64,000 bases of DNA from JAMLHN01 sp035708745 (GTDB lineage Bacteria; Chloroflexota; Chloroflexia; Thermomicrobiales; UBA6265). The notes under the pieces are model-generated. The model was not told where the DNA came from and ran no database searches. It was given only the letters and a program-made list of their open reading frames with translations. The number at the start of each line of letters is the position of its first letter. Position 1 is the stretch's first letter. Positions 7,319 through 16,742 of the stretch are shown one piece after another. Where the stretch lies: NCBI GenBank assembly GCA_035708745.1, contig DASTFJ010000169.1:1-64000 (forward strand), given 5' to 3'. The translations under genes were made by a program, and so were the position numbers.

Positions 7319-8863
7319 ATGGTTATGACCTCCAGTTCTCCTTTGCGTCTCAACCGGCGCCGTCTGATGGGCGCGTTGCCAGCGATAGGCGCGCTTTCGT
7401 TCGTATCGTCCCGATTCGGGCCGACTGTTGCCGCGCAGGACGTCGCGCCAAGTCGATACTTCGCCAAAACCGGGCACAATCTCCGCGGTTCCTTTCTGCA
7501 TCAGTGGACCATGCTGGGCGGCGAGGTCGCGGTTGGGCTGCCGATCTCGGAAGAAGGGTTTCGTGACGGCGTCGGGATCGTGCAGAGCTTCGAGGGGATT
7601 ACGCTGCTGCTCGATCCATCCAAACAGCCGCCCGCTGACGTGGCAGGCGTTCCGCTCCCGAAGGACTTCATCGCCAGCTTCGCTCCGGCCAATGCATTGA
7701 AGAACACCGACTCCTGTCCCAAAGACGCGTTCTTTTGCCAGTATTTTCCGCAAACCGGCCATAGCGTTTCGGGGCGGTTCGCGTCCTATTGGGGCAATGC
7801 GGGCGATCTCTCGGTGCTGGGCATGCCCGTGAGCGAGCCCTTCGAGGATACGGCGACCGGCAAGACGACGCAGGTCTTCGAGCGAGCGATCCTGGTCGAC
7901 TACGGCGAGAGCGATGTCCGTCTTGCGAAGATCGGCCGGGAGATCGACCACGTATTGATCGATTCTGGGGACCCCTCCTTTCCCGCGGCTCCGCCCATGG
8001 GCGGCACCACCAAGCTCATCAATTCGCCCGAGGGCCTGCGGTTGCGGTCCGGACCGGGATTGACCGCGGATATCGTGGAAGTGCTGCCCGACTCCGCCGA
8101 ATTCATTCTGACCGGCGATGAAAAGGCCGATTGGGTGCCCGGCTATGCCGATGGCTATTCCGGTTGGGTATCCTCTGAGTTCCTGAAAGAGCCGCCGCCG
8201 TTGCCGGCGATCGATCCGAAGGACTGGAATCCGAAGGTCTGGCAGGGCGCTACGCTGGGCGACACCAATGTGCGGGCCGAGCCGTCGACCCAGTCAGAGG
8301 CAATCGAGCTCAAGACCGATCGCAGCTCGATCGTGGTGGTCGACTGGGTCAAGGGCGAGGAGCTCTTCCCGGGGGCCGACGAGTGGTCCAAGCTCGAAGG
8401 GCAGGGGTATATCTATTCACGCAATGTCGGCCGCAATGCTCCGGTGCTGCCGACGCCGTTGCCCAAGAATGCGCCAAAAACGGGCCGCTGGATCGATGTG
8501 CAGCTGACCCAACAACTGATCACCCTCTACGATGACCGCGATCCGGTACGGGTGGTGGTGACGACCACAGGCATGGCCGGTTGGGAGACGCCCGAGGGGG
8601 AATTCACCATTCTCTGGCGCGTCCCGAACGAGACCATGTCCAGCGGCGCCATCGGCGCCGAGCACTTCTTCAAGCTGGAGGATGTGCTCTACACCCAGTA
8701 TTTCACCGACGAGGGCCACGCGATCCATTACGCCTGGTGGCGCACCCCGGAAACGATCGGCCGGCCCGGAAGTCACGGTTGCCTGAACGTCCTGCTCGAC
8801 GATTCGGCCTTCATGTGGGATTGGGCGGAGGTCGGTACGCCGGTGATCGTGCATAAGGATTAG
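7319..8863 (+). CDS. Tat-exported L,D-transpeptidase (YkuD) with repeat and SH3-like modules
   Basis: Likely cross-links peptidoglycan outside the membrane. About 514 residues. The N-terminus carries LNRRRLMGALPAIGALSF, a twin-arginine-like signal, and a possible cleavage after VAAQD. Two modules of the type TGHxxxGxFxxxW...GxPxSExF follow (about 55-200), then two SH3-like stretches with LRLRSGPG/TNVRAEPS phrases. The C-terminal YkuD domain ends in GRPGSHGCLNV with the catalytic Cys near 488. Starts at 7319 and 7325 (both ATG) are equally possible; AGG precedes them. It resembles the second L,D-transpeptidase at 17265-18470. Confidence 0.9.
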   Translation: MVMTSSSPLRLNRRRLMGALPAIGALSFVSSRFGPTVAAQDVAPSRYFAKTGHNLRGSFLHQWTMLGGEVAVGLPISEEGFRDGVGIVQSFEGITLLLDPSKQPPADVAGVPLPKDFIASFAPANALKNTDSCPKDAFFCQYFPQTGHSVSGRFASYWGNAGDLSVLGMPVSEPFEDTATGKTTQVFERAILVDYGESDVRLAKIGREIDHVLIDSGDPSFPAAPPMGGTTKLINSPEGLRLRSGPGLTADIVEVLPDSAEFILTGDEKADWVPGYADGYSGWVSSEFLKEPPPLPAIDPKDWNPKVWQGATLGDTNVRAEPSTQSEAIELKTDRSSIVVVDWVKGEELFPGADEWSKLEGQGYIYSRNVGRNAPVLPTPLPKNAPKTGRWIDVQLTQQLITLYDDRDPVRVVVTTTGMAGWETPEGEFTILWRVPNETMSSGAIGAEHFFKLEDVLYTQYFTDEGHAIHYAWWRTPETIGRPGSHGCLNVLLDDSAFMWDWAEVGTPVIVHKD

Positions 8864-8897
8864 CACGCGGCAGTCAGTACGCAGCGTGCAGAATTTG

Positions 8898-8911
8898 GCA
8901 GTCAGCAGTCA
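8898..8911 (+). repeat. GCAGTCA heptamer tandem, two copies
   Basis: Two direct copies of GCAGTCA, with a further GCAGTCAGTACGCAG phrase just upstream, in the 90-base gap between the L,D-transpeptidase and the PQQ gene. The same heptamer occurs four times in tandem at 37619-37646. Confidence 0.6.
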
Positions 8912-8953
8912 GCACGGCGAGGGGAGGGCGAGCCGCCGGCGCGTGCTCGGGGT

Positions 8954-11266
8954 TTATGCGTTGGCAATTGCGACGATGCGGCCGTCGATCGTGATGGCAT
9001 AGACCACGCCGCCGCCGGCGGTTACGGCGGCGCTAGAACCGACCGGCTGACTCCAGCGGACCTCTCCGGTGCCACGGTCGATGCCGTAAATGGTGCCGTC
9101 ATAGCTGCCAACGATCACTTGATCGCCGGCAACGACCGGCGAGGTGCGGACCTGATCGCCGGTCGGCAGGAACCAGTTCACCGCGCCATCGTCGAGCGAG
9201 AAGGAATAGACGTTCCCATCGTCACACCCGACGAAAACGGTTCCTTCACTGATGGCGGCCGATGAATAGACCGGGCCGCCGGTCGGGAGTTGCCAATCGA
9301 CCGAGCCATCGGCCAGTGACAGGGCGTACATCTGATTGGCGAAATCGCCGATGACGACCTGGCCGTCACCAATTGCGGCCGTTGCGAAGATCGCACCCTC
9401 GGCCTGGAACGACCAGAGCACGGAGCCATCCGCAATCGAAACGGCCCAAACGACTCCGTCTGTATCGGAATAGATCACGGCGCCGTCCGAGACCGCCGGT
9501 GACGACGATATTTGCACGCCTCCGTCGATCCGCCAGCGCTCTGCGCCGGTTTCGGCGTCGAGAGCGTAGAAGGTTCCACCGTAGTTGCCGAAGAGCACCA
9601 TGCCATCGACGACCGCTGGAGAGGAGTGAATCGAGCTTCCGGTGTCGACCGACCATATCTGCTGGCCGGTCGCGGCATCGAGCGCATGTACTGTGCCGTC
9701 GAATGAGCCGAAGTAAACGACTCCGTCCTGGATGGCTGGGGAGGACGAGACTTCGTCGCTGGCGCGAAATTCCCAGACTGTGTCTCCCGTTCTGGCATCG
9801 AGGGCATGCATGGTCTCGTCGTCGCCGCCAACGAACAGCGTGCCGCTCGCGAGGATCGGCGAGGCAAACGACGACTCGTCCATCTGAATCGACCAAAGGA
9901 TCTGCGCCGACCTATCCAGCGGTGAGCTATCGGTAAACCCGGTGCGTTCCAGATCGCCCCGCCAGAGGGTGTTCTGGGTGATCGAAACTGGTGTCGCGGC
10001 CGGCGAAGCCGTCGCAACATCGGTCGCCGGGTTGGCGGCCGGGGGCTGGGTAGGGGCCGACGTTTCGGTTGGCTCGGCTGTTGGCGTCTCGGTTGGGGTG
10101 GAGGTTTCCGTCGCGGTCGGCGACGGGGCGGGGGTATCGGTCGGTTCGGCGGTCGCAGTTTGGGTCGGTTGGGGGGAACGAGTCGGTATGCTGCTCGGCG
10201 TGGGAGTATTCGTCGCCGTTGCTGTGTCGGTTGGTTCCGGGGTGGACGTGGCTGTCGTGCTGGGGCTGGTCGTTGGAGACGGCGTTACCGTCGCCGTTGC
10301 GGCGTTCGTTGCCGCCGGAGTGGATGTGGCCGTCGGACTGTTCGTCGCGGACGGCGTAGACGAAGCGGTGCGAGTTGGGCGCGTTGTTGCGGTGGAAGTG
10401 GCTGAGGCGCTGGCCGTGGCGGATGGAGTATGGCTTGGTGCTGTCGTTGCCGTTGCCGTCGACGACGGAGTTTGGGTGGCCATTCGCGTCATCGTTGGCA
10501 TAGGCGTCGGTGTCGCGATGGTCGCCGGCGTTTCTGCCAGGCTGGTTCCGGTCACCACCACCACGACGATGGGCGAGGCTGGTCGAGGGACAGTCGGGAA
10601 ATCGAACGGTGTCTCGATGTTTGGAGTGGCCGCCGGTGATCCCGGGCTCGGGGAAGACGCAGCCGGCGCCACCGGACTCGCGATTGCTGTTTTTGGTGAT
10701 GGGGACGCCAATAGCACGGTTGGACTTGCTGGTGCTTCCGGACTGGAGGCTGGACTCCCTTCGTTGGTGGGAGAGGGAGTACCCTCGGGCGTCCGACTGA
10801 TCTCGACCACCGCCGATGTCATCGGAGGGACGGGCGTGCCGGGGCCCTCGGGACTCGGGGCCGCACCTGGAGTGACACGCGCCGAGGTGGGTTCCGCAGA
10901 AACCGGTATGTCAGGAGAAGCCTCCGGCGATGTGGTGGCTGCCACTGCAGCAGGGGTGCCGGCGCCACCAGACGGACTCCCCGCCGGAGTGGCTGGCGGG
11001 GCGACGACACGGGCCGTTGCGGTGGGCTGTGGGGTCGCACTCGTGTCGCGCGTCGGCAGAATCAGGCCGATTATCGGGGATCCGCTCGATTCCGGCGTCG
11101 CGGATCGAGTTGCCGCACGATCGACGGCGACCTGGGTGAGGACGCTTGGCCCAATCGTGATCACCAGCTCGCTTGGTTGTGAGCTGGACCGGGTCAAAAC
11201 GAGCGCGAGCAGGAGGCTGGCCAGCAACGCCCCCACAGCGATCAATGCGTTCGTGCGATTCAACAT
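8954..11266 (-). CDS. membrane-anchored PQQ-repeat beta-propeller protein with Thr/Pro-rich stalk
   Basis: 770 residues. A hydrophobic segment near residues 5-25 (ALIAVGALLASLLLALVL) anchors the protein. Then come about 400 residues of Ser/Thr/Pro/Ala low-complexity sequence with many TPTAT-like repeats, probably a cell-wall-spanning stalk. The last ~350 residues form a propeller of about eight PQQ/BamB-type blades, each with phrases such as MHALDARTGDTVWEF and VHALDAATGQQIW. No catalytic residues are recognised; a binding or scaffold role at the surface is likely. The start chosen is the ATG just before the anchor. The stalk region reads as open frames on the other strand, which are shadows. 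Confidence 0.85.
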   Translation of the reverse strand: MLNRTNALIAVGALLASLLLALVLTRSSSQPSELVITIGPSVLTQVAVDRAATRSATPESSGSPIIGLILPTRDTSATPQPTATARVVAPPATPAGSPSGGAGTPAAVAATTSPEASPDIPVSAEPTSARVTPGAAPSPEGPGTPVPPMTSAVVEISRTPEGTPSPTNEGSPASSPEAPASPTVLLASPSPKTAIASPVAPAASSPSPGSPAATPNIETPFDFPTVPRPASPIVVVVVTGTSLAETPATIATPTPMPTMTRMATQTPSSTATATTAPSHTPSATASASATSTATTRPTRTASSTPSATNSPTATSTPAATNAATATVTPSPTTSPSTTATSTPEPTDTATATNTPTPSSIPTRSPQPTQTATAEPTDTPAPSPTATETSTPTETPTAEPTETSAPTQPPAANPATDVATASPAATPVSITQNTLWRGDLERTGFTDSSPLDRSAQILWSIQMDESSFASPILASGTLFVGGDDETMHALDARTGDTVWEFRASDEVSSSPAIQDGVVYFGSFDGTVHALDAATGQQIWSVDTGSSIHSSPAVVDGMVLFGNYGGTFYALDAETGAERWRIDGGVQISSSPAVSDGAVIYSDTDGVVWAVSIADGSVLWSFQAEGAIFATAAIGDGQVVIGDFANQMYALSLADGSVDWQLPTGGPVYSSAAISEGTVFVGCDDGNVYSFSLDDGAVNWFLPTGDQVRTSPVVAGDQVIVGSYDGTIYGIDRGTGEVRWSQPVGSSAAVTAGGGVVYAITIDGRIVAIANA

Positions 11267-11410
11267 GTCCTCGCGATCCAGACATGGGCGGCGACCCGCA
11301 CTGGGAGTTCGGAGCGGGAAGCGAGTGCCGCCTGCCCGGATAGATTCTTGCGCAGGTGCCGATTTTACCCCCGGCGACGGCAAATCCGCAGGCGATATGA
11401 CGCCGAATGC

Positions 11411-11438
11411 TTGACAACCCGCACGGCTTCCCTATGCT
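11411..11438 (+). promoter_or_regulatory. sigma-70-type promoter for the membrane-anchored hypothetical
   Basis: Perfect -35 TTGACA (11411-11416), 16-base spacer and TATGCT -10 (11433-11438). It faces the gene starting at 11562 (or 11457), in the divergent gap with the PQQ propeller gene. Confidence 0.6.
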
Positions 11439-11561
11439 TGCACGGAACTCTGCGATGTGAACGTACGATCATTCGAATCGATCGTGCCGATTGCATTGCC
11501 ACCGGTCGTTCCGGGCTCGGTTGCCGAGCGAGCGTATCCCTATTGCAGGAGTAGTCATTTC

Positions 11562-12764
11562 TTGCCGCTGCGCCGGTCGACGCAATCAGGCGAAAGCCCA
11601 GGACCGAAGCCATTTTCGGGCGAATGGCTGAAAACCCCGCAGGAGCCGGTCCAGCCGAGCTCGCGTCGCCATCTCCCCGACTGGATGCCATCCGATCGGG
11701 TGCTGGCCGGTCTGCTGGTCGGTTTACTGATCCTGCTGATCTTGCCCTGGCGGCATTCGGGTGGGGTCAATACCACCCCGCCGGCAAGTGAAACGGCGAT
11801 TGCCGCTATCCAGCCTGCCGCCACCCAGGCGGTGGCGACTGAAACGCCGACCGAGACTGTCGATCAAACGGCGCCGATCGAGACCGTCGACCAGGCGGCG
11901 CCCACCGAAGCGGCGACTCTCGAACCAACTCTGGCTCCGACCGAAACCGTCACTATATCGCCAACTACGGCGCCGAGCCAGCCGGTGACCGGCGACTCGC
12001 TGGTGCCCAATTATCGCATTCTGTCGTATTACGGCTTTCCCGGAGAGCCGAACATGGGCGTGCTGGGCGAGTACGATATGCAGACGTTGCTCGACAAGCT
12101 CGAGGCCCAGGCTGCCGACTATGAAGCGGTCGACGACCGGCCGTACAAGCTCGCGTTCGAGGTGATCGCCTCGGTGGCGCAGCAATGGGAAGGCGACGAT
12201 GGCGACTATCTGGCCTATATCGGCGAAGACCAGCTCCAGGAATATATCGACTTCACCGCGGCCAACGATCTGTTACTCATTCTCGATGTGCAGTTCGGGC
12301 ACCGAACCGTGCAGGACGAGATCGCGGCCATGGAGCCGTATCTGAAGTACCCGCATGTCCAGCTCGCGCTCGATCCCGAATTTGCGGTTGGCGGTGACGA
12401 CGTGCCGGGTTCCGTCATCGGCAGTATCGATGCGACCGATGTCACCTACGCCCAAAACGAGCTGGCGCGCATCTCCGCGGACAACGGGATTCCTCCGAAA
12501 CTTTTGATCGTGCACCAATTCAACTCCGCGTCGATTGCGAATCCAGAGCAGATCCAGCCGGTTCCGGGTGTGCAGCTCATATTGGAGGTCGACGGTTTCG
12601 GCACTCCGGATGAAAAGCGATCCACGTATGCGGTGCTGACCGGCGGTGGCCTGTTCGAGTTCCATGGATTCAAACTCTGGTACAACGGCCAGGATGACCC
12701 GATCATGACGCCGGACGAGGTTCTGGCGCTCGACCCGCAGCCCGATCTGATCATTTACCAATAG
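11562..12764 (+). CDS. hypothetical membrane-anchored extracellular protein
   Basis: About 400 residues from a TTG with AGGAG 10 bases upstream; a GTG at 11457 would add 35 residues but has no ribosome site and atypical codon use. A single membrane helix (VLAGLLVGLLILLILPW) is followed by about 80 Thr/Pro/Ala-rich residues (TETPTETVDQ-like repeats). A folded domain then starts around ILSYYGFPGEPNMG and contains alternating hydrophobic strands (LLLILDVQFG, VQLALDPEFAV, LLIVHQFN, VQLILEVDGFG) that suggest a TIM-barrel-like fold. I do not recognise the family. Surface display is likely by analogy with the propeller protein opposite. Confidence 0.75.
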   Translation: MPLRRSTQSGESPGPKPFSGEWLKTPQEPVQPSSRRHLPDWMPSDRVLAGLLVGLLILLILPWRHSGGVNTTPPASETAIAAIQPAATQAVATETPTETVDQTAPIETVDQAAPTEAATLEPTLAPTETVTISPTTAPSQPVTGDSLVPNYRILSYYGFPGEPNMGVLGEYDMQTLLDKLEAQAADYEAVDDRPYKLAFEVIASVAQQWEGDDGDYLAYIGEDQLQEYIDFTAANDLLLILDVQFGHRTVQDEIAAMEPYLKYPHVQLALDPEFAVGGDDVPGSVIGSIDATDVTYAQNELARISADNGIPPKLLIVHQFNSASIANPEQIQPVPGVQLILEVDGFGTPDEKRSTYAVLTGGGLFEFHGFKLWYNGQDDPIMTPDEVLALDPQPDLIIYQ

Positions 12765-12815
12765 TGTCCCCGTCGCGCTCTGTACCCGGTCCCCCGGCGC
12801 GAGAGACAGGCATCG

Positions 12816-13823
12816 ATGTCTGAGATTCCCAATCCCGAGATGCTGCGGCCATTGCCGGGCGATTCGGACCTGCAAGTCGATCTCGCCGACGGCGAAATCA
12901 TCGCTCCGGCCACGGACGATCTGCCTGCTGAGCGGGAGCTGGTCGAGCCGGGACGTCACCTGCCGCCCCTGATCCGGGCATTGCGGCCAGTGCAATGGTC
13001 CAAGAACCTGCTGGTTTTCGCGGCGTTGCTCTTCTCGATGAATGTGTTCGACGCCTGGCGTGTCGTCCAGGCGATCGGCGCATTTGTGGTCTTTTGCATG
13101 GTCTCGAGCTCGATTTATCTGCTCAACGATCTCCGGGATCGCGCGCAGGATGCGCACCATCCGGTCAAGCGCTTCCGGCCGATTGCTTCCGGACAGCTTC
13201 GACTCAGGACCGCGCAGCTCGCCTCGGTCGTCCTGGCGGTCGCTGCATTGTTCGGCGCATTGCTGATCGACCGGGAGCTCTTTCTGGTCGTCGCTGGTTA
13301 TTTGGCCCTGATGGTGGCCTATTCGCTGCGGCTGAAGCGGATCGTCCTGCTCGATGTGATCGTCATCTCGATTGGCTTCGTGCTGCGGGCCGCGGCCGGG
13401 GCGGTGGCCATCGACGTTCCGATCTCCCCCTGGCTCTATATCTGCTCGATGCTGCTGGCGCTGATGCTGGGATTTGGCAAGCGGCGGCACGAATTGCTGA
13501 TGCTGCGGGATTCGGCGAGTCAGCATCGAGCGAACCTCGATGCCTATTCGCTGCCGCTGCTCGATCAGATCATCGCGGTCACATCGTCATCGGCGGTGGT
13601 GGCGTATTCGGTCTATACCTTCACCGCGCCGACGCTGCCGGAAAACCACTCGATGATGCTCACGATTCCGGTCGTGCTCTACGCGGTCTTCCGCTATCTC
13701 TTCCTGATCTACAAGGAACATCTCGGCGGCAGCCCGGAGCTATTGCTCATTCATGACCGCCCGACGCAGGTCGCAATTCTCCTTTGGGGCGCCGCGAGTC
13801 TGGCAATTCTGTATTGGAATTAG
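12816..13823 (+). CDS. UbiA-family decaprenyl-phosphate phosphoribosyltransferase-like protein
   Basis: Probably transfers 5-phosphoribose from PRPP to a polyprenyl phosphate in the membrane, the first step toward polyprenyl-phospho-arabinose sugar donors. 335 residues with about 8-9 membrane helices. The UbiA Asp-rich motif is NDLRDRAQDAHHPVKRFRPI (about 105-124), where the trailing KRxRPI is typical of the Rv3806c-like subfamily. The first ~50 residues are hydrophilic and acidic and look like an added tail. ATG with GAGAGACAGG upstream. It follows the hypothetical at 11562 by 51 bases and may share its promoter. Confidence 0.85.
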   Translation: MSEIPNPEMLRPLPGDSDLQVDLADGEIIAPATDDLPAERELVEPGRHLPPLIRALRPVQWSKNLLVFAALLFSMNVFDAWRVVQAIGAFVVFCMVSSSIYLLNDLRDRAQDAHHPVKRFRPIASGQLRLRTAQLASVVLAVAALFGALLIDRELFLVVAGYLALMVAYSLRLKRIVLLDVIVISIGFVLRAAAGAVAIDVPISPWLYICSMLLALMLGFGKRRHELLMLRDSASQHRANLDAYSLPLLDQIIAVTSSSAVVAYSVYTFTAPTLPENHSMMLTIPVVLYAVFRYLFLIYKEHLGGSPELLLIHDRPTQVAILLWGAASLAILYWN

Positions 13824-13868
13824 GTGTGCTGACGAGCGTCCGAACGTCTCGGAGCGGCATTGTCTGGC

Positions 13869-13945
13869 GGCACTCGCTGCGGCGAGGAGATTCCTTCGAC
13901 TGCGCTCAGGACAGGCTTTTCCTTCGTCAGGATGACCGTCCATAA
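13869..13945 (+). repeat. interspersed repeat in a convergent gap
   Basis: The core CTCGCTGCGGCGAGGAGAT (13873-13891) recurs at 3962-3980. Phrases of the type TTCCTTCGACTGCGCTCAGGA and CGTCAGGATGAC resemble the widespread 'cttcgttcaggatgac' intergenic sequences also present near 62710-62760. It lies between the UbiA-type gene and pyrD, whose 3' ends face each other. Confidence 0.5.
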
Positions 13946-13990
13946 ATCGTCGCGCCGTGTCGAGTCAGACATCGAGTGCAATAGGGGTGC

Positions 13991-15100
13991 TCAGATCTGG
14001 TAGTTCGTGCCGCGGAGGGCGTCGAGATCGGGAATGTCGTGCTGGTGCATGATGGTTAGCATCTCGCCCTGGACGCGGGCCGGCATCATGGGGCCGCGGT
14101 AGATAAAGCCGGTGTAGGTCTGGGCGAAGTGGGCGCCGGCCGATATGGCAGCGAGCACATCTCGTCCGGTGAAGATTCCCCCGGCGGCGACGATGGCGAT
14201 CTGCCCTTCGACGAGTCGCACGAGCTTCCGCACGGTTGCGACCGAACGGGGCGCCAGTGGTTTCCCGCTCAGGCCGCCAGTTTCGCCGGCGTTCGCGGAT
14301 CGAAGAGTGGCGGGGCGGTCGAGCGTCGTGTTGGTCGCGGCGATCGCGTCGACCTTGAACCGCAATGCGACCTCGACGATCTCTTCCAGCTCGCCATCGG
14401 TGAGATCCGGCGAGATCTTGAGCATCAATGGGCGACGCTGGCGGTGGATGCGTTCTTTCCGGATCGCGTTCAGGACGGCCGCCAGGGCATCCGCGCGCTG
14501 ATGGGTGCGCAACCCTGGTGTGTTGGGTGAAGAGATATTGACGGCGACATAGGAACAATAGGGCGCCACCCGTTTCCAGGCAGTCGCGAAATCGTCTGGC
14601 GCGGTACCGGCTTCGACCGAACGCTTGTTGGGGCCGATATTGCAGCCGACCAGCCGGCTCGGTTGTCGCAGTCGAATCAGATTGTTGAGAATCGTTTCGA
14701 CTCCATGGTTCGGAAAACCCATGCGATTGATCAACGCCTGGTCACTCGGCAATCGGAACATGCGCGGTTTGGGATTGCCTGGTTGGGGAACCGGGGTGAC
14801 CGTGCCGGTTTCGACCGAGCCGAACCCGAGGGCCAGCAACGCTGGAAAGGCGATCGCGTTCTTGTCGAAACCGGCGGCGATTCCAAGCGGCAGCGAGATC
14901 TCCTGGTCGAAGATGCGCACGGCGAGCCGGCGGTCCGGAACCGGCGCGATTCGCTCGATCAGTTGCAGCACCAACGGATCCGCGGAGGCGGTGGACAGAC
15001 TGACCATGGCTCGATCGTGCATGTGCTCGGGGTCGAGCCGAAAGAGTCCTGGCTTGCTGAGTCGGTAGAGAGCGTCGATCGCGCGTTCGGCCGAATTCAT
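13991..15100 (-). CDS. pyrD: dihydroorotate dehydrogenase (quinone), class 2
   Basis: Oxidises dihydroorotate to orotate and passes electrons to membrane quinone through FMN. 369 residues, typical for class 2. The amphipathic N-terminal helix (LYRLSKPGLFRLDPEHMHD) and the FMN/substrate motifs AAGFDKNA and NISSPNTPGLR (with the catalytic Ser) are present, as is GGIFTGRDVLAAISAGA near the end. The ATG overlaps the stop of the upstream flavoprotein gene by ATGA (15097-15100), so translation is probably coupled. Confidence 0.95.
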   Translation of the reverse strand: MNSAERAIDALYRLSKPGLFRLDPEHMHDRAMVSLSTASADPLVLQLIERIAPVPDRRLAVRIFDQEISLPLGIAAGFDKNAIAFPALLALGFGSVETGTVTPVPQPGNPKPRMFRLPSDQALINRMGFPNHGVETILNNLIRLRQPSRLVGCNIGPNKRSVEAGTAPDDFATAWKRVAPYCSYVAVNISSPNTPGLRTHQRADALAAVLNAIRKERIHRQRRPLMLKISPDLTDGELEEIVEVALRFKVDAIAATNTTLDRPATLRSANAGETGGLSGKPLAPRSVATVRKLVRLVEGQIAIVAAGGIFTGRDVLAAISAGAHFAQTYTGFIYRGPMMPARVQGEMLTIMHQHDIPDLDALRGTNYQI

Positions 15101-16677
15101 GCCCGCACGGTGGGATCGCCGAACGCCCCGAGAATGCGCAGCGCCGCATTGCGGCCCGGCGCACCGAAAACGCCTCCGCCCGGCCACGCGCCGCTGCCGC
15201 AGAGGTAGAGCCCATCGATTGGCGTCAGGTAATCGGAATAGCCGCGCACGGGACGATTGTCGAACATTTGGTCCGGCAGGATCTCGCCGTGGAAGATATT
15301 CCCGCCAGTGATGCCGATAGTCCGCTCGATGTCGGGCGGACCGAGTACCTGCATGTATTCGATGGCATCGGGCAGATTGGGCGCGTATTCGGCGAGGGTA
15401 TCGACAATCGTCTGGCCGATCTCGTCGCGGCGCTCATCCCAGGTTCCTTCCGCCAGATCGTAGGGAGCGTATTGCACGAAAGCGCTGAGGGTGTGCTTGC
15501 CTTCCGGCGCGAGACCGGTGCCCTGCTCGGTGGCTGTCTGGATATAGACATCCATGAACGGATGAGCGGACGGCTTGCCCTGTTTGCAATCCTCCCAGGC
15601 GGCCTGCAGGTAGGCAATCGAGGGATTGATGACGATGCCGCCGGTGTGCTGCACGCCGATCTCGGTGCCGGGCATCGCCGTGAAGTTCGGGAGCTCGCCG
15701 AGCCCGACCAGCAACTTGACCACCGACCCCTTGATCTTCATCTGCTCGACCCCGGCAACGAGATCGGCGGGAAGATGTTTCGCGCCGACCATCTGCAGGA
15801 AGGTGCGATGCGGATCGGCGTTGGAGACCACGATGGGTGCTTCGACGCGGCGACCGTCGCTCAAGCGCACGCCGGTGGCGGCGCCGTTCGAGATCTCGAT
15901 CTCGGAAACCTCGGCCGAGGTTTCGATGTCGACGCCGTGGTCCCGGCAATAGCCGCCGAGTGCCTGGGTAATCGAGCCCATACCACCGCGTACGAAGCCC
16001 CAGGCGCCCTGGTGGCCGTCGATGGAACCGATCAGGTGGTGGAACTTCACATAGGCTGTGCCGGCATCGTAGGGGCCGGCATTGACGCCGATCACGCCGC
16101 CGGTAGCATACGGCGCCTTGATCTTGTCGGACTCGAAATAGGAATCGAGCAGATCGGCAACACTGGTGACGGTCAGCGTTATCCAGTCGGCCGCGCCCTC
16201 GCGGCCGGAAAACGCTGCTTCCAGCTCCGCCTCAGTTGGCGCGGGCCGTCGCAGGAGTGGTTGCATCCGTTTCAGGATGCGGTCCCACATGGCCCAGTAC
16301 TCCCCGTATGCCTTGGCATCCCGTTGCGAATGACGGGCGATCTGCTCGCGGGTGCGGTCCCCGTCCAGAAAGGCCATGAAGTAGTCGCCGTCTGGAAAGG
16401 GAACGAAGTAGGTCGGATCGAACGGCCGGACGTGATAGCCGTATTTCTTGAGCTTCAGGTCGTCGACCACCTCGGGCAGCAGCAGGTTGCAGACGTAGGA
16501 GCAGGTGGAAAGCCGGTAACCGGGGAAGGTGTCCTCGGTTACCGCCGCGCCGCCGATGATGTCGCGTCGTTCGAGCACCAGCACGCGTTTGCGGGCGCGA
16601 GCGAGGTAGCCCGCGGCGATCAGACCGTTATGACCCGATCCTATGACGATCGCGTCGTAGCGTGCCGCTTCGACCAT
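15097..16677 (-). CDS. NAD(P)/FAD-dependent oxidoreductase, PYROXD2/phytoene desaturase-like
   Basis: 526 residues from an ATG preceded by GGGAGAG. The N-terminal Rossmann FAD motif is YDAIVIGSGHNGLIAAGYLA, followed by VLVLERRDIIGGAAVTED as in carotenoid desaturase-like flavoproteins. The C-terminal LYLCGSGAWPGGGVFGAPGRNAA block matches the second FAD-contact region. This branch (PYROXD2, COG1233) has unknown substrates; no carotenoid genes are nearby. It is directly upstream of pyrD and translationally coupled to it. Confidence 0.85.
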   Translation of the reverse strand: MVEAARYDAIVIGSGHNGLIAAGYLARARKRVLVLERRDIIGGAAVTEDTFPGYRLSTCSYVCNLLLPEVVDDLKLKKYGYHVRPFDPTYFVPFPDGDYFMAFLDGDRTREQIARHSQRDAKAYGEYWAMWDRILKRMQPLLRRPAPTEAELEAAFSGREGAADWITLTVTSVADLLDSYFESDKIKAPYATGGVIGVNAGPYDAGTAYVKFHHLIGSIDGHQGAWGFVRGGMGSITQALGGYCRDHGVDIETSAEVSEIEISNGAATGVRLSDGRRVEAPIVVSNADPHRTFLQMVGAKHLPADLVAGVEQMKIKGSVVKLLVGLGELPNFTAMPGTEIGVQHTGGIVINPSIAYLQAAWEDCKQGKPSAHPFMDVYIQTATEQGTGLAPEGKHTLSAFVQYAPYDLAEGTWDERRDEIGQTIVDTLAEYAPNLPDAIEYMQVLGPPDIERTIGITGGNIFHGEILPDQMFDNRPVRGYSDYLTPIDGLYLCGSGAWPGGGVFGAPGRNAALRILGAFGDPTVRA

Positions 16678-16694
16678 GGATGCTCTCCCACCTG

Positions 16695-16730
16695 GGTGGC
16701 GTGCAGGACGCGAGGTTCCTACACGACACC
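16695..16730. repeat. short palindromic element of the GGTGTCGTGCAGGA family
   Basis: GGTGGCGTGCAGGA (16695-16708) and TCCTACACGACACC (16717-16730) form an imperfect 14-base inverted repeat with an 8-base loop, in the 65-base gap between two leftward genes. The same arms occur perfectly at 62544-62622 and as halves at 27012-27025 and near 63955. Confidence 0.55.
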
Positions 16731-16742
16731 GAAACATATGTT

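Noticed and set aside
9942..11414. 490-residue Val/Gly/Ala-rich open frame opposite the propeller stalk
   Set aside because: Produced by the low-complexity Thr/Pro/Ala codons of the real gene on the minus strand; no signal or domain.
12273..13526. 417-residue open frame opposite the anchored hypothetical and UbiA-type genes
   Set aside because: Spans two real genes on the opposite strand, so it is a frame shadow.
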